A stretch of 64,000 nt of DNA from Cyclobacterium jeungdonense (lineage in GTDB: Bacteria > Bacteroidota > Bacteroidia > Cytophagales > Cyclobacteriaceae). Shown in pieces: positions 63,984-64,000 of the stretch (positions are counted from its first letter, which is position 1; the number at the start of each line of letters is the position of its first letter). The stretch lies in assembly GCF_010994275.1 (NCBI RefSeq), contig NZ_WMCD01000008.1, positions 228,950 through 292,949 of the forward strand, read 5' to 3'. The translations under genes and the position numbers were made by a program. The notes under the pieces were generated by a model, which saw only the letters and a program-made list of their open reading frames with translations, had not been told where the DNA came from and ran no database searches.

Positions 63984-64000
63984 TGAATACAGAGACAAAA
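63983..64000 (+). CDS. First codons of a gene cut by the right edge
   Basis: ATG 63983 starts the frame M-N-T-E-T-K and overlaps the end of the inverted repeat. Too little is present to identify the product. Confidence 0.3.

Noticed and set aside
1..64000. CRISPR array, cas genes, rRNA operon or intact insertion sequence
   Set aside because: I saw no regular spaced repeats, no Cas motifs, no rRNA sequence and no complete transposase in the window.

Overview
The window comes from a Bacteroidota chromosome, most likely order Cytophagales (an Algoriphagus/Cyclobacterium-like genome is my inference). Supporting signs are a SusC/SusD pair, a GH92 mannosidase, the rpsU-xerC-hpf gene order, promoters of the form TTTG-N19-TAnnTTTG (clear before rpsU and before a tRNA-Ser), and a near absence of Shine-Dalgarno sequences except the very strong one before rpsU.

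Positions 1-16,740 are ordinary core genome: the end of a Gfo/Idh/MocA oxidoreductase, a GT39-type membrane glycosyltransferase, hpf, a Xer recombinase, rpsU, galE, a GH92 alpha-mannosidase, two beta-propeller proteins, clpC, a WbqC-family protein, a threonylcarbamoyl-AMP synthase, mltG, a hotdog thioesterase and a YihY/BrkB membrane protein. A tRNA-Ser(UGA) with its own promoter and a strong terminator closes this part. A perfect 12-bp tandem repeat follows it, and from there the sequence looks accessory.

Positions 17,000-24,200 are a patchwork of small cargo genes and debris: an agmatine-deiminase-like protein, two different uracil-DNA-glycosylase-fold proteins, an SRAP (HMCES/YedK) protein, small Bacteroidota proteins, a decayed duplicate of one small-gene pair, and palindromic or dispersed intergenic repeats. 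Positions 24,170-33,742 hold a minus-strand SusC/SusD operon with a sugar isomerase/epimerase, a lipoprotein joining ThuA, PQQ-type sugar dehydrogenase and cytochrome c domains, and an AraC regulator.

Positions 36,215-63,918 hold the main item: a 27.7-kb array of ten genes, all on the plus strand and mostly packed with short gaps or overlaps. In order they encode an SNF2-type helicase resembling DrmD (frame broken at an A8 run), a DUF3883 PD-(D/E)XK-like protein, a Fic protein with its inhibitory motif, a 1651-residue Eco57I/PglX/DrmMI-type adenine methyltransferase, a PIN-like protein, a 1799-residue sacsin-type GHKL ATPase, a COG1112-type SF1 helicase, a 2104-residue DEAD/DEAH helicase with DUF1998/MZB zinc module and nuclease-like C terminus (DruE-like), a RelE/ParE-like domain fused to a UvrD-type helicase, and a PD-(D/E)XK nuclease. 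Single components recall DISARM class 1 and Druantia, but this combination matches neither layout as I know it. I infer a composite anti-phage system or two systems interleaved. The right edge has a long inverted repeat and the first codons of another gene.
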